From Bryobacterales bacterium (GTDB taxonomy: Bacteria > Acidobacteriota > Terriglobia > Bryobacterales > Bryobacteraceae): a DNA stretch of 8,758 nucleotides. The DNA is taken from contig PLMF01000336.1 in assembly GCA_003142355.1 (NCBI GenBank), positions 1-8,758 of the forward strand, in the 5' to 3' direction. Position 1 is the first letter of the stretch; each line of letters starts with the position of its first letter. This document shows positions 1-6,204 of the stretch, one piece after another. The notes beneath the pieces were generated by a model, which worked only from the letters and a program-made list of their open reading frames with translations, ran no database searches and was not told the DNA's origin. The position numbers and the translations under genes were made by a program.

Positions 1-822
1 AGTGGCCGCATGATCGACGTCGAACTCGCGGTGCATGAAATCCAGTACGGCGGGCGCCAGGCGGAGATGGTGGCCCTGATGGATATCACCGGCCGCCGGC
101 ATCTCGAAGACCAGCTCCGGCAGGCGCACAAAATGGTAGCGGTGGGAATGCTGGCCGGGGGAGCGGCGCACGATTTCAATAACCTGCTCGCCATCATCAC
201 CAGCTACGGCCAGCTTATCCTCAATAACCTGGCTCCCCACGACCCCAACCGTCCAGCGGCGGAGCAGATCATGATGGCCGGGGAGCGCGCCGCGGCGCTC
301 ACCAAACAACTGCTGGCCTTCAGCCGGCGCCGGCTGCAGCAGCCCCAGGTGCTCGACCTGAACGTGCTGGCCGCCAGCCTGGGCACTATGCTACAGCGGC
401 TGATCGGCGAAGAGATCGAGCTGCGGCTGGCGTTGCTTCCCGATCTGGGTCGTGTGTACGCCGACCCGGGACACATCGAACAGGTGCTCATGAACCTGGT
501 GGTGAATGCGCGCGACGCCATGCCGGACGGCGGGACGCTCACCATCGAGACCGCCAACGCCAGCCTGGAGCCCGGCCCGTTTGTCCTGCTGGCGGTGAGC
601 GACACCGGCGCCGGCATGGACGAGGCCACCCAGGCGCGCCTTTTCGAGCCGTTCTTCACCACCAAGAGCGCCGGCAAAGGCACCGGACTGGGGCTTTCCA
701 CGGTGCTCGGAATCGTCCGGCAGTCGAACGGCACCCTGGAAGTATCGAGTGCACCGGGACGCGGAACTACAGTCGAAGTGTACCTGCCGCGGGTCGATCC
801 CGCCGAAGGATCGCCAGCGTAA
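1..822 (+). CDS. PAS-type sensor histidine kinase, C-terminal part (5' end outside window)
   Basis: This is the C-terminal part of a two-component sensor kinase, which autophosphorylates on histidine and passes the phosphate to a response regulator. The frame is open to the left edge; the Met codon at 10 is probably internal, because the residues after it look like the tail of a PAS domain ending in 'MDITGRR'. Numbering from that Met: dimerisation/phosphoacceptor domain about 35-107 with H-box 'GGAAHDFNN' and acceptor His54; ATPase domain about 150-262 with N-box 'VLMNLVVNARDAM' (Asn167), G1 box 'DTGAGM' (198-203), F-box 'FEPFFTTK' (212-219) and G2 box 'GKGTGLGLS' (222-230). The protein stops right after the ATPase domain, so there is no C-terminal receiver, although this H-box type often occurs in hybrid kinases. 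No partner regulator lies downstream. Family assignment is secure; the signal sensed is unknown. Confidence 0.93.
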   Translation, partial: SGRMIDVELAVHEIQYGGRQAEMVALMDITGRRHLEDQLRQAHKMVAVGMLAGGAAHDFNNLLAIITSYGQLILNNLAPHDPNRPAAEQIMMAGERAAALTKQLLAFSRRRLQQPQVLDLNVLAASLGTMLQRLIGEEIELRLALLPDLGRVYADPGHIEQVLMNLVVNARDAMPDGGTLTIETANASLEPGPFVLLAVSDTGAGMDEATQARLFEPFFTTKSAGKGTGLGLSTVLGIVRQSNGTLEVSSAPGRGTTVEVYLPRVDPAEGSPA

Positions 823-841
823 CCGGCGCCAATCCGCAAGC

Positions 842-847
842 TACAAT
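842..847 (+). promoter_or_regulatory. -10-like box placed for a leaderless transcript
   Basis: TACAAT lies 8 bases before the ATG at 856, matching the sigma-70 -10 consensus at 5 of 6 positions. Initiation 7-9 bases downstream would put the mRNA start at or next to the start codon. No Shine-Dalgarno motif is present between the box and the ATG, and no good -35 hexamer is seen about 17 bp upstream (819-824). The role is inferred from position only. Confidence 0.45.
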
Positions 848-855
848 CAAGTTCT

Positions 856-2175
856 ATGCACAACCGGAGCAGGAGCCTGCTGGCGCTGGCGCTGCTGGCA
901 TGCGCGCCTCTTGCGGCCGAGGTCCGGTCGCTCACCATTCTCCATACCAACGATCTGCACGCGCGGCTGTCGCCGCTCGAAGACCGGCAGGGCGGCTTCG
1001 CCTATTACGCCGCCGTCATCCGCCGCGAGCGTGCCAATTGCACCGACTGCATCCTGCTGAATGCCGGCGACCTGGTTCAAGGATCGCCGGTCTCCACCAT
1101 CTTTCACGGGCTGCCGGTCTACGAGGTCGCCAACCTGTTCGGCTTCGACGCCGCCACGCTCGGCAACCACGAGTTCGACTACGGCTGGATGCAGGTGCGC
1201 AAATTCATCCAGACGGCGAAGTATCCCGTGGTGTCCTCGAACCTGGTGGGCGCCGAGGGCCAATTGTTCGCGCCCCAGCCGTACGTCGTCCTCAACGTCA
1301 ACAAGCTGCGCGTGGCCGTGATCGGCGCCATGACGGACACCCTGCGCGATCTCTCGCAGCCTCAACTGCTGGGAGAATGGCACACGCTGCCGGTGGTCGC
1401 GACGGCGCGGAAATACGCGGCCGAGCTGCGCGAGAAGTCCGACCTGGTCGTGCTGCTCGGACACATTACGGGAGAGGAGGAAACCGAATTCCTGAATTCC
1501 GCGCCCGAGATTCCGGTGCTGGTCACCGGGCACATTCACACCGGCCTGAACCAGGCAATGTCGCGCGATGGACGGGTGCTGGTGCGCGTGAAGGGCTACG
1601 GAGCCGAGCTGGGCCGCCTCGAGTTGCAGGTGGATACCGAAAAGAAAGCGCCGGTCTCGTGGGCCTGGAAGCGCATCCCGGTGGACTCCACCAGGATCGA
1701 GCCCTCTTCGGACGTGGCCCGCGAAGTGAAGCACTGGGAGGATGAAGTGGCCGCCCGCGTCGATCAGCCATTGGCCGTCTCGAAAAAGCAGTTCACAAAG
1801 GTTGAGGTGAAGCGCCTCATCGAGCAAGCCATGCGCGACGAAACCGGCGCCGACTTCGCTTTCATGAACCTGGGCGGGGTGCGCGACATCGTGCCGCGGG
1901 GGCAGTTGAAGGTCCGCAACATCTGGGACATCATGCCCTTCGACAACACGGTTGTGGTGGGCACATTCAAAGGGCGCGAGCTGCCGCCGGTCGTGGTCGG
2001 AGACCGCAAGCTGGATCCCGGCCGCGATTACACGCTGGCGGTGAGCGACTTCACGGCCGCGAACCAGGCCACCGCGGAGAACCTGCGCACCACCGGCCTG
2101 CAGTTTCCGCACCAGGTGGGCCTGCTGCGCGACCTGCTGGTCGATTGGTTCCGCAAGAAGAAAGTGATCGAGTAA
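856..2175 (+). CDS. Secreted 5'-nucleotidase / UshA-family metallophosphoesterase
   Basis: Predicted exported two-domain phosphoesterase that removes phosphate from nucleotides, perhaps also 2',3'-cyclic nucleotides, for phosphate or nucleoside salvage. The N-terminus (1-21) is a signal peptide; cleavage after 'PLA' is possible, but 'LLAC' at 13-16 could also act as a lipobox. The dinuclear-metal domain (about 25-260) carries 'NDLH' (Asp33, His35), 'GD' (Asp72), 'GNHEFD' (103-108, Asn104/His105), His203 in 'LGHITGEE', and 'GHIH' (His226, His228), so the full metal set is present. The C-terminal nucleotide-binding domain (about 308-430) has 'NLGGVRD' (338-344) and 'PFDNT' (361-365). At 439 aa it is shorter than UshA (about 550 aa), mainly because the C-terminal domain is compact. 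It starts 33 bp after the kinase, yet has a -10-like box just before the ATG and no ribosome binding site. Substrate specificity cannot be read from the sequence. Confidence 0.9.
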   Translation: MHNRSRSLLALALLACAPLAAEVRSLTILHTNDLHARLSPLEDRQGGFAYYAAVIRRERANCTDCILLNAGDLVQGSPVSTIFHGLPVYEVANLFGFDAATLGNHEFDYGWMQVRKFIQTAKYPVVSSNLVGAEGQLFAPQPYVVLNVNKLRVAVIGAMTDTLRDLSQPQLLGEWHTLPVVATARKYAAELREKSDLVVLLGHITGEEETEFLNSAPEIPVLVTGHIHTGLNQAMSRDGRVLVRVKGYGAELGRLELQVDTEKKAPVSWAWKRIPVDSTRIEPSSDVAREVKHWEDEVAARVDQPLAVSKKQFTKVEVKRLIEQAMRDETGADFAFMNLGGVRDIVPRGQLKVRNIWDIMPFDNTVVVGTFKGRELPPVVVGDRKLDPGRDYTLAVSDFTAANQATAENLRTTGLQFPHQVGLLRDLLVDWFRKKKVIE

Positions 2176-2207
2176 GCGGCCCCATGCCGATCGTCTTCGC
2201 GGGACCG

Positions 2208-2278
2208 ACCGCTCTCTGACGTTCGCGGCTCGGTATGCAGGCGTGCTTCATTCCGAGCCGCGAACGTCAGAGAGCGGT
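2208..2278. repeat. Perfect 26-bp inverted repeat (REP-like palindrome or bidirectional terminator)
   Basis: Arms 2208-2233 and 2253-2278 are exact reverse complements (26 of 26), with a 19-base loop in which GCA/TGC (2237-2239, 2244-2246) can pair further. The element fills the gap between two convergent genes: it starts 32 bp after the nucleotidase stop and ends 3 bp after the fucosidase stop. There is no T-run on either side, so it is not a classic intrinsic terminator, although the RNA hairpin would be very stable from either strand. Because the arms are complementary, both strands can be read as the peptide 'IPSRERQRAV'; such readings are not genes. The size and placement resemble dispersed repetitive extragenic palindromes. 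No second copy was seen in this window. Confidence 0.85.
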
Positions 2279-2281
2279 TGC

Positions 2282-3574
2282 TTACGCCTTTATCCTCGGC
2301 CGCTCATTGCGCACGAAATCCATGTCCTGCTTCGGCTCGCCGTCGCACTCGATGGCGATAGTGGTCACGGGATCGTCCGGCGCTTTCCCGGGCAGCCCCG
2401 TGAAGCGCACGCGGAACTTCTCCTGTTCGAACTTCACCGGTGCGCCGGTGGCCAGCAACCGCGCCGATTTCACCTGGTTCATGAGCCCGGCCAGCGCCAC
2501 GGTTTCCCCAGGCCAGAAGTGCACGTGCATGTATAGCGTGTTGCCCTTGCGGGTGAAGCCGGCGTAATTCGAGCGCCCCGGCTGGCATACGTCGGTGTCG
2601 TAAATCGATTTGCCGTTCTTGGCCATCCACTTGCCCACCGCGGTCAGAATCCGAACCGATTCCTCGGGGATCCCGCCGTCCGGCTTGGGCCCGATGTTCA
2701 GCAGGTAATTGCCGGTGTTGTGCGCGCAGGTGACCAGATTGCGCACAATGGTCTTGGGCGATTTCCAGTCGTCGTCGGTCGTCTGATAGCCCCAACTGTC
2801 GTTCATGGTCATGCACGATTCCCAGGCGCGTTTCTCGGCCTGGATTCTCTGCTCCGGAGTGGCGAAATCGCCATCCAGCTTGTTGCGGTTGTTGACAATG
2901 ATTTCGGGCTGGAGCTGGAACACCATCTCGTTCATCTTCTCCGACTCCCAACCCTTGGCGTCGAGCGGCCACGCCACGTCGTACCACAGGACGTCGATCT
3001 TGCCGTAGTTGGTGAGCAGCTCGCGGATCTGGCCGTGCACGTAATCCACGAAGCGGCGGCGGGCCGCTTCGTCGGTGGCGCATCGCGCGCCGTCCGGATG
3101 GTGCCAATCCATCAGCGAGTGGTAGAAGCCGACACGCAGCCCCTCGGCGCGCGCGGCCTCCACGTACTCCTTCACCAGGTCGCGGCCGGGCCCCTGTTTG
3201 GGCGCGCAGTAATCGGTCAGCTTGGTAGCGAACTGGCAAAAACCTTCGTGGTGCTTGGTGGTCATCACCATGTACTTCTGACCCGCTTGCTTGGCGAGTC
3301 TGGCCCAATCGCGGGCGGCATTGGGCTTGGGCTTGAAGCGCGTGGCGAGCTGCTCGTACTCCGCCACGGGGATGCCTTCGTTTTCCATCACCCACTCGTG
3401 CCGCCCCAGCACGCTGTAGAGGCCCCAGTGGATGAACATGCCGAACCGGGCTTCGTGCCACCACTTCATACGCGCTTCGCGGTCGGCCTCGCCGCCAGCG
3501 GCAAAGGCGGTGGTGGTGGAAGCCGCGGCCGCGGCGCCGGCGGCCATCATTTGCAGATAATCGCGTCGAGTCAT
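2282..3574 (-). CDS. Alpha-L-fucosidase, GH29, Tat-exported
   Basis: Secreted retaining glycosidase that releases terminal alpha-L-fucose from glycans. The N-terminus 'TRRDYLQ' (2-8), an Ala-rich hydrophobic stretch and 'AFA' (23-25) form a twin-arginine signal, so it is exported folded. The catalytic barrel (about 35-325) shows GH29 landmarks: 'RFGMFIHWGLYS' (43-54), 'KHHEGF' (107-112), 'GFYHSLMDWHHPD' (149-161), and 'IDVLWYD' (193-199) whose Asp199 fits the nucleophile position. Glu252 in 'WESCMTMNDSWGY' is a candidate acid/base, but that residue varies between GH29 subgroups. A small beta domain follows (about 330-420); no carbohydrate-binding module is attached. The start is supported by AGGAG (complement of 3583-3587) 8 bases before the ATG. 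The upstream GH76 gene is 356 bp away, so co-transcription is possible but unproven. The 26-bp palindrome sits 3 bp past the stop. The natural substrate is unknown. Confidence 0.93.
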   Translation of the reverse strand: MTRRDYLQMMAAGAAAAASTTTAFAAGGEADREARMKWWHEARFGMFIHWGLYSVLGRHEWVMENEGIPVAEYEQLATRFKPKPNAARDWARLAKQAGQKYMVMTTKHHEGFCQFATKLTDYCAPKQGPGRDLVKEYVEAARAEGLRVGFYHSLMDWHHPDGARCATDEAARRRFVDYVHGQIRELLTNYGKIDVLWYDVAWPLDAKGWESEKMNEMVFQLQPEIIVNNRNKLDGDFATPEQRIQAEKRAWESCMTMNDSWGYQTTDDDWKSPKTIVRNLVTCAHNTGNYLLNIGPKPDGGIPEESVRILTAVGKWMAKNGKSIYDTDVCQPGRSNYAGFTRKGNTLYMHVHFWPGETVALAGLMNQVKSARLLATGAPVKFEQEKFRVRFTGLPGKAPDDPVTTIAIECDGEPKQDMDFVRNERPRIKA

Positions 3575-3930
3575 CTCTTGTGCTCCTGAGGGTTCAGCAT
3601 ACCACGCCGGGTTTTATCGATAAAGTAGGGGCCGGGCATGCCGGGCTTGCCAGTACCAGAGCGGCCTTCAATCCCCATAGCTGCCGCCTCCGCTCCAGAC
3701 GCCAGCCGCTTCCTTCTAGTCTCCTTATCGAAAACGCCTCGCGCTCGGACCTTGCGTCTTCGCCCCGGCCTTCGTGCGCCGAGGCGTTTCCGATGAAGGC
3801 TAGCGACTTCTCACTCATGCGGTTTCCGTGGACGGCGTTTGACGGAATCCGTCGCCGGTGATTTCGCCGCGAACTCATCTCGACGGTTCCGGACGCCGCT
3901 TCTTCACTTCAAAACGCCTGCTAAGGCAGA
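3575..3930. other. Long intergenic stretch with imperfect inverted repeats, no convincing gene
   Basis: This is the 356-bp gap between the GH76 stop and the GH29 start. Open frames of about 93 aa exist on both strands, but they lack family features, overlap each other and have no good start signal, so I do not call them. An imperfect inverted repeat pairs 3729-3741 with 3780-3792 (12 of 13), and 3841-3853 is a 6+6 bp palindrome around one base. Just after the GH76 stop, on the minus strand, a 4-bp GCCT/AGGC stem (3927-3916) is followed by GTTTT, which is at best a weak terminator. The fucosidase ribosome binding site lies at 3583-3587. No clear promoter was recognised. The stretch could hold a 5' leader or small RNA, but nothing proves it. 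Confidence 0.5.
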
Positions 3931-5025
3931 CTACTTCTTGGCGGCGGCGCCCTCCGATTCGGCGGCGGCCAGCAGGGCGTCCAAGGCGGAAACCTGGGTC
4001 GCAGCGTTTTTCACATCGGAAGGCCCGGACCACACGACTCCAAACCGGTTGTCTGGGTCACGATTCTTCCAGATACCTTCGGCATTCGTCTGCAAAAAGG
4101 TGCGGAACCGCGGCAGCGGCGCCACCGAGTTCAGCGCTGCCAGATTACGCGCGAAAATGCCTTTGAACTGCACTCCATCGTTCCCACAGCGGCCGGGCTC
4201 GCAGGAATCATGGAGCATGCCATCCTGGTCCGTCAGCCGCGAGATCGCCGCCAACGCGATGGATTGCGCGACCTCCAGGAGCTTCGCATCGCCGGATTGT
4301 TTTGCCAGCGCGCTTAGACCGCCTAGGATCACGCCCTGATTATAGGTCCAGGTGGTTCGATGATTATTGTGGCATGCGGAATCCAACCCGTCGTTCACCA
4401 GGTTTTCCGGATTGATCATACCGGATGCCGCAAACCACTTCCATTCCCGTTGCGCCCATTCCAAGTATGTGGCCCGTTTATGTGCGTCTTGCGTAAGATT
4501 CGCCAGCTTTGCGGCCACGGAAAGGAACAACTCGTTGGCTATGGCATTTTTGTAGTGGTTGTCCTTTTTCCACCAGATGCCGCCGCCGCAAGTGTCATCC
4601 CAACCCGCCGCCATATCGGCAACAATCTGTTCCGCCATTTCGAGATAGCGCGCATCGTGCGATAGTTCGTAAGCGCCTGTCCAGCCTAGCGCCCACCAGC
4701 CTTCATCGTCGTAATACTCGTTTAGAAAGTGCTTCTGGGAATTGCGTTCGAACGTATTCGCTATGGTGGGCCGGAAATCCGGAGTGTTGCTCAACTTCGA
4801 GTACCCCACCAGGACCGTCAGCGCGTTGGCGGCGTTCCACCAACCTGTCGTTTTCCATAAACCCGTTTCCTCTACGTACCACGTTTGGAGGGTCTTCAAT
4901 CCGGCCGCCGAATCGGCAACAAACTCCGCCGCCCGTTTAGCATCGGGCGGGGTAGGTTGCGCCCAGCCGGCGCGGGGGAGGAGCAGGAGTCCAAACAGGA
5001 GCGCTTCCGGCATAAGACGATTCAT
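3931..5025 (-). CDS. Secreted glycoside hydrolase family 76 protein (alpha-1,6-mannanase-like)
   Basis: Predicted exported endo-alpha-1,6-mannanase, the activity known for GH76, which cuts the backbone of fungal or bacterial alpha-mannans. Numbered from the ATG at 5025 (364 aa): signal peptide 1-22 with a Leu-rich core, cleavage likely at 'GWA|Q'. The rest is one alpha/alpha-barrel with family-like motifs 'YYDDEGWWALGW' (104-115), whose Asp106-Asp107 fit the catalytic Asp pair, then 'CGGGIWW' (146-152), 'KNAIANELF' (159-167), 'TYNQG' (227-231) and 'FKGIFARNL' (287-295). The catalytic assignment is inference. The frame also allows a GTG start at 5034; ATG 5025 was chosen because it opens a more typical signal peptide. 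Neither has a Shine-Dalgarno motif. GC content is lower than in the flanking genes (31/60 at 4381-4440 and 4501-4560), hinting at acquisition from elsewhere. No partner mannosidase or transporter adjoins it. Confidence 0.9.
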   Translation of the reverse strand: MNRLMPEALLFGLLLLPRAGWAQPTPPDAKRAAEFVADSAAGLKTLQTWYVEETGLWKTTGWWNAANALTVLVGYSKLSNTPDFRPTIANTFERNSQKHFLNEYYDDEGWWALGWTGAYELSHDARYLEMAEQIVADMAAGWDDTCGGGIWWKKDNHYKNAIANELFLSVAAKLANLTQDAHKRATYLEWAQREWKWFAASGMINPENLVNDGLDSACHNNHRTTWTYNQGVILGGLSALAKQSGDAKLLEVAQSIALAAISRLTDQDGMLHDSCEPGRCGNDGVQFKGIFARNLAALNSVAPLPRFRTFLQTNAEGIWKNRDPDNRFGVVWSGPSDVKNAATQVSALDALLAAAESEGAAAKK

Positions 5026-5116
5026 AGATGGCACGCTAACACACGTAATAACGGAATGCCATACCTTCGGGACTAGCTGACCTCTGGATTAGCCGAGGCG
5101 CCGCAAAACCAAGGCA

Positions 5117-5147
5117 ATGATCCTCCGAGCGTCGTTGAGGTGATCAT
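5117..5147. repeat. Small imperfect inverted repeat in the divergent promoter region
   Basis: ATGATC (5117-5122) pairs with GATCAT (5142-5147), and CTC/GAG inside adds three pairs after a 2-base bulge. It lies between the divergent GH76 and zinc-ribbon genes, where an operator could sit. The arms are short enough to have arisen by chance. Confidence 0.3.
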
Positions 5148-5184
5148 GGGGTCTATTTTGACGCATTTTGCCGCGCGCCCCCGT

Positions 5185-5213
5185 TTGCGAACTCCCCCCG
5201 CTTGCAGTACAGT
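5185..5213 (+). promoter_or_regulatory. Putative sigma-70-like promoter for the zinc-ribbon gene
   Basis: TTGCGA (5185-5190, 4 of 6 to the -35 consensus) and TACAGT (5208-5213, 4 of 6 to the -10 consensus) are separated by exactly 17 bp. Initiation near 5220 would leave a leader of about 15 bases carrying the GGAGG at 5226-5230 before the ATG at 5235. The spacing is good but both boxes are only moderate matches. Confidence 0.4.
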
Positions 5214-5225
5214 AGGGGAACGAAC

Positions 5226-5230
5226 GGAGG
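5226..5230 (+). promoter_or_regulatory. Ribosome binding site fixing the zinc-ribbon start
   Basis: GGAGG lies 4 bases before the ATG at 5235. It supports that start over the in-frame TTG at 5202, which would add 11 residues of non-conserved look and would begin upstream of the predicted -10 box. Confidence 0.7.
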
Positions 5231-5234
5231 CTTT

Positions 5235-6005
5235 ATGGCTTTTTGTACGAGTTGTGGCGCCGAGGTCACGGGCGCGTTCTGCAAACAATGTGGCACGCCG
5301 GTCAGGGCCGCGAGCGCCGCTCCCGCCCCGGTTCAGCGAAAGACCAGCCCCCTGGTTTGGGTCCTGATCATCGTCCTGGGACTGTTCGTGCTCGGCGGCA
5401 TCGTCACGGGGGGGGCCGTCATGTTCTTCCTGCACAAGGCCCGGCAGGCGGGTTTCGATCCCGAGCTGATGAACCGGAACCCCGGGCTCGCGATCTCCAA
5501 AATGATTGCCAGCGCCAATCCGGATGTGGATGTGTTGAGCACCGACGAAGGCGCCGGCAGGATCACCGTTCGGGACAAGAAGACCGGCAAGGTGGTCACC
5601 ATGACCTTCGATGACGCCAAGAAAGGCAAGTTCAGCTTCAGCGCGCAAGGCGATGACGGCAAGACCGCCAGCCTCGAGATCGGCGCCGGCGCGGACAAAC
5701 TGCCGTCCTGGATCCCCGCCTATCCGGGCGCGAAAGTGGAAGGCACCTTCGCCGTGACCGGAGACGGCGGCGAGGGCAACGGCGGATCCTTCGGGTTCAG
5801 CACATCGGACGCGGCCGCCAAGGTGATGTCTTTCTACCAGGACAAGTGCAGGGAGTCGGGGCTCAAGGTCAAAATGACGACCACCACCAGCGAGGGCGGC
5901 ATGATCCTCGCCGCCGATGAGGGCGAGGCGCGCACCCTGAACGTGATTGTGGGCAGCGGTTCCGGTGGCACCTCCGTACACGTGACGTACGGCATGAAGA
6001 AGTAG
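5235..6005 (+). CDS. Zinc-ribbon, single-span membrane protein of unknown function
   Basis: I do not recognise a named function. The 256-aa protein opens with a short zinc ribbon, 'CTSCG' (4-8) and 'CKQCG' (16-20), giving four Cys ligands (Cys4, Cys7, Cys16, Cys19). A Pro/Ala linker (23-38) leads to one strong transmembrane helix (about 40-67). The remaining 190 residues look soluble: a beta-rich part (about 95-150, 'GRITVRDKKTGKVVTMTF') and a second part opening with 'IPAYPGAKVEG' (160-170) and containing a helix 'AAAKVMSFYQDKCRESG' (193-209). By architecture the ribbon would be cytoplasmic and the C-terminal region outside the membrane. The YPGA plus SFYQDK pattern resembles small domains repeatedly seen in acidobacterial hypothetical proteins (recalled, not searched). 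An 8-G run (5408-5415) falls in the transmembrane codons. The gene is divergent from GH76 and ends 13 bp from the convergent membrane module; GGCG-ctcg-CGCC spans the junction. Confidence 0.82.
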   Translation: MAFCTSCGAEVTGAFCKQCGTPVRAASAAPAPVQRKTSPLVWVLIIVLGLFVLGGIVTGGAVMFFLHKARQAGFDPELMNRNPGLAISKMIASANPDVDVLSTDEGAGRITVRDKKTGKVVTMTFDDAKKGKFSFSAQGDDGKTASLEIGAGADKLPSWIPAYPGAKVEGTFAVTGDGGEGNGGSFGFSTSDAAAKVMSFYQDKCRESGLKVKMTTTTSEGGMILAADEGEARTLNVIVGSGSGGTSVHVTYGMKK

Positions 6006-6018
6006 CGGGCGCTCGCGC

Positions 6019-6204
6019 CTATCCGTGGCCGAAGTACATCAGCCACCCCAGGCCGAATAGCGCCACCACGAAACAGGCGAACGTGTACGCGCCGTAGTGC
6101 AGGCGTTCGCGGTCCGTGCGCTTGGTCACCACGCCCAGCACCACCGAGGTGAACAGCGCGAACAGGAGGGCCGCCTCAAAATGCGAGAGATTCATTTTGG
6201 GCAT
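6019..6204 (-). CDS. Small two-helix membrane protein (61 aa), function unknown
   Basis: No family was recognised. Two hydrophobic helices (about 9-26 and 38-58) flank a basic loop 'TKRTDRERLHYG' (27-38), which by the positive-inside rule should be cytoplasmic, leaving both ends outside. The frame stays open far upstream to 6573, but that extension is Arg/Pro/His-rich shadow sequence of the upstream gene. The ATG at 6204 is chosen because a GGAGG stands 8 bases before it and because it overlaps the previous stop codon as TGATG, the usual arrangement for translational coupling. It is therefore expected to be made together with the 138-aa membrane protein and may form a complex with it. It ends 13 bp from the convergent zinc-ribbon gene. 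That it is a real gene is likely from overlap and composition; its role is unknown. Confidence 0.75.
   Translation of the reverse strand: MPKMNLSHFEAALLFALFTSVVLGVVTKRTDRERLHYGAYTFACFVVALFGLGWLMYFGHG

Noticed and set aside
847..2112. A 421-codon open frame on the minus strand opposite the nucleotidase
   Set aside because: It is His/Arg/Gln-rich with no family motif, while the plus strand carries a complete signal peptide and metal-binding motifs. Long antisense frames are expected in GC-rich codon-biased genes.
2208..2278. CRISPR repeat or attachment site reading of the palindrome
   Set aside because: Only one unit is present, with no spacers, cas genes or integrase nearby.
2235..2567. Small plus-strand frame starting in the palindrome, and its minus-strand mirror at 2051-2251
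   Set aside because: Both begin with near-identical peptides only because the palindrome arms are complementary; the rest is antisense to real genes.
2720..3589. A 289-codon plus-strand frame opposite the fucosidase
   Set aside because: It has the composition of a shadow frame; the minus strand has clear GH29 motifs and a good ribosome binding site.
3580..3878. Frames of about 93 codons on both strands between the GH29 and GH76 genes
   Set aside because: They overlap each other, lack ribosome binding sites and have no membrane, signal or domain features.
2282..5025. Bacteroidetes-type polysaccharide utilisation locus
   Set aside because: No SusC/SusD pair, sensor or transporter accompanies the GH29 and GH76 genes.
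5073..5981. A 302-codon minus-strand frame opposite the zinc-ribbon gene
   Set aside because: No recognisable motif, and it would run through the divergent promoter region. The plus-strand protein has Cys pairs, a membrane helix and a ribosome binding site.
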